Positions 13,464 through 14,666 of a stretch of 14,666 bases of DNA are shown here, piece by piece. The position numbers and the translations under genes are program-made. Each line of letters begins with the position of its first letter. Position 1 is the stretch's first letter. Location: the NCBI GenBank assembly GCA_947258835.1, contig CAMYJY010000022.1, positions 1 through 14,666 on the forward strand. Reading direction: 5' to 3'. Source of the stretch: an uncultured Pirellulales bacterium. Its GTDB lineage: Bacteria; Planctomycetota; Planctomycetia; Pirellulales; Lacipirellulaceae. The notes under the pieces are model-generated. The model had not been told where the DNA came from. It saw only the letters and a list, made by a program, of their open reading frames with translations, and did not search any database.

Positions 13464-14408
13464 CTATTTTTTCTTTTTGGGGCCTTCGTCGTAGGCCCGG
13501 ACAATTTCCTGCACCAGACGGTGGCGGACGATGTCCGCGCCCGACAGGTTGATGTGGGCAAAGCCCGAGATCTTCCGCAGGCGCGACAACGCATCAATCA
13601 GGCCGCTCTTGGTATGCGGAGGCAGGTCGGTCTGCGAGGGATCCCCCGAGACCACCACTTGCGAACCCTCGCCCATCCGCGTCAGAAACATCTTCATTTG
13701 CGAAACAGTCGTGTTTTGTGCTTCGTCTAAAATAATGAAAGCCTGGTTCAGCGTTCGCCCGCGCATGAAGGCCAGCGGGACAACTTCGATGATGTCTTCG
13801 GTCATATACCGCTGCATGGGCTCGTAGTCCATCATCTCGCGGAGTGCATCCAGCAGCGGACGTAAGTAAGGGTTGATTTTGGCCTGCATGTCACCCGGGA
13901 GATAGCCTAGGCTTTCGCCTGCTTCCACGGCCGGACGCACCAAGACAATTTTACGGATCCGCTCATCACGGAGCGCCTCCACGGCCGTGGCCACGGCCAA
14001 ATAGGTTTTGCCCGTGCCCGCCGGGCCCGTGCAAAACACGAGCGAGTGGTCGCGAATGGCGGCCACGTACTGGGCTTGACCGGGGGTGCGGGGATGAATC
14101 GACTGGCCGTTGCGGACACCAATCGGTTCGCTGGGTGAGACGGTTTCGCCATGGGTCACGCGGTGAATCACTTGCGTCACTTGATCCAAGTCCAGCGCAC
14201 CATTCCGCCCCAGACAGGTCCGCAGCTCTTCGAAGACGGCGGTGGCTTGCAGCACGGCTTCCTCGTCACCCTGAACTTGAATCTTGCCGTCACGGGTGGT
14301 GATCTTGGCCGGGATGGTGTCACGGATCTGCTTGAGATGTTGGTCCTGAGTGCCCAAGAGCAGCACTAGGTTTTCGGCAGTACCGACCGAAATGGTAGAT
14401 TCAATCAT
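13464..14408 (-). CDS. phoH: PhoH-family ATPase
   Basis: A 314-residue PhoH-like protein, a cytoplasmic P-loop ATPase related to superfamily I helicases and tied by neighbourhood to RNA metabolism. A short N-terminal KH-like region (residues 1-60: TISVGTAENLVLLLGTQDQ, then LKQIRDTIPAKITTRDGKI) precedes the ATPase. Walker A is GPAGTGKT at 128-135, Walker B FIILDEAQNTT around 224-234, followed by VVVSGDPSQTDLP. The last four residues are lysines. ATG at 14408 (MIESTISVG) is chosen because the family usually begins there; a GTG 17 codons earlier, at 14459, is in frame. The gene heads the phoH-pgpH-ybeY-CNNM series, an order conserved across many bacterial phyla. Confidence 0.94.
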   Translation of the reverse strand: MIESTISVGTAENLVLLLGTQDQHLKQIRDTIPAKITTRDGKIQVQGDEEAVLQATAVFEELRTCLGRNGALDLDQVTQVIHRVTHGETVSPSEPIGVRNGQSIHPRTPGQAQYVAAIRDHSLVFCTGPAGTGKTYLAVATAVEALRDERIRKIVLVRPAVEAGESLGYLPGDMQAKINPYLRPLLDALREMMDYEPMQRYMTEDIIEVVPLAFMRGRTLNQAFIILDEAQNTTVSQMKMFLTRMGEGSQVVVSGDPSQTDLPPHTKSGLIDALSRLRKISGFAHINLSGADIVRHRLVQEIVRAYDEGPKKKK

Positions 14409-14666
14409 TTCAAGCACGGCCGCGCACTGGCGACCGTTCGCAACACGGGATGTCTCCACGATGAACGCGGTTTCGCTTCTAGCAACTATACCTAATGGCG
14501 GGGCCAGGCTGCCAGGAGGAACTGGACAGTTCGACCTAAATGCATATTGCCAAAGGGGTTGTAGGGGTTGTAATAGTCCTGCCCGCTGCCCTTTACCGCC
14601 CGGGCGGCGGCCAAATTGCTACGCCCCCAGCAGTCCGCCGGCCCAGCAAAAGTAGGCCACTGGCGA
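14409..14666. other. Region upstream of phoH
   Basis: No gene is recognised. On the minus strand TATAGT (14490-14485) could be a -10 box for phoH, but the upstream -35 match is poor. A minus-strand frame stays open from the right window edge to a stop at 14494-14492 and includes QDYYNPYNPFG; another ends at a TAG near 14620 after SPVAYFCWAGG. Either could be the 3' end of a neighbouring gene outside the window, but neither is long enough to judge. Confidence 0.3.

Noticed and set aside
13433..13597. Longer N terminus for PgpH
   Set aside because: It overlaps the end of phoH and is a basic, Cys/Ser-rich shadow translation; MSQNGHQ is a natural start.

Overview
The window looks like chromosomal DNA of a planctomycete, most likely in or near the Pirellulales. 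This rests on four things: a moderately high GC content, a double zinc-ribbon protein of a style common in that phylum, loosely packed operons whose gaps hold palindromic repeats, and outer-membrane lipoprotein genes next to folP. The assignment is inference from gene content; no marker gene fixes it. Apart from one plus-strand frame at the left edge, every convincing gene lies on the minus strand. No tRNA, rRNA, CRISPR array, transposase or phage gene was seen.

Layout. Positions 1-1171 (+) hold an open frame that starts as a Sel1-repeat protein and turns, around 158-190, into the C-terminal half of a carbon-starvation (CstA) peptide transporter. This is either a real chimeric gene or an assembly join. 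A palindrome-rich gap follows. The minus-strand genes, from low to high coordinate, are: a small double zinc-ribbon protein, an Rrf2-family regulator, fliM and proA (8-nt overlap, with a good sigma70-like promoter before proA), a repeat-rich gap (4856-5252), folP and an LptE-like lipoprotein (7-nt overlap), a 217-bp gap with a large inverted repeat, a BamD-like lipoprotein, a 581-bp gap full of degenerate repeats, a CNNM/CorC-type CBS protein, ybeY, a 353-bp gap with two more repeat copies, pgpH (7TM-HD) and phoH.

How the genes fit together. phoH-pgpH-ybeY-CNNM is the widely conserved PhoH/YbeY neighbourhood, covering RNA metabolism, c-di-AMP turnover and rRNA maturation. The BamD-like and LptE-like lipoproteins both point to outer-membrane biogenesis and share a transcriptional direction with folP (folate synthesis). 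proA (proline synthesis) is translationally coupled to fliM (flagellar switch) with no other flagellar gene in view.

I found no convincing new multi-gene system. The unusual material is between the genes: the Sel1/CstA chimera, a 22-bp tandem array that appears to grow out of a perfect 27-bp inverted repeat, two related hairpin-repeat copies, three copies of an AT-richer repeat, and a repeat-like piece next to ybeY that matches its start region and may have supplied its start codon.
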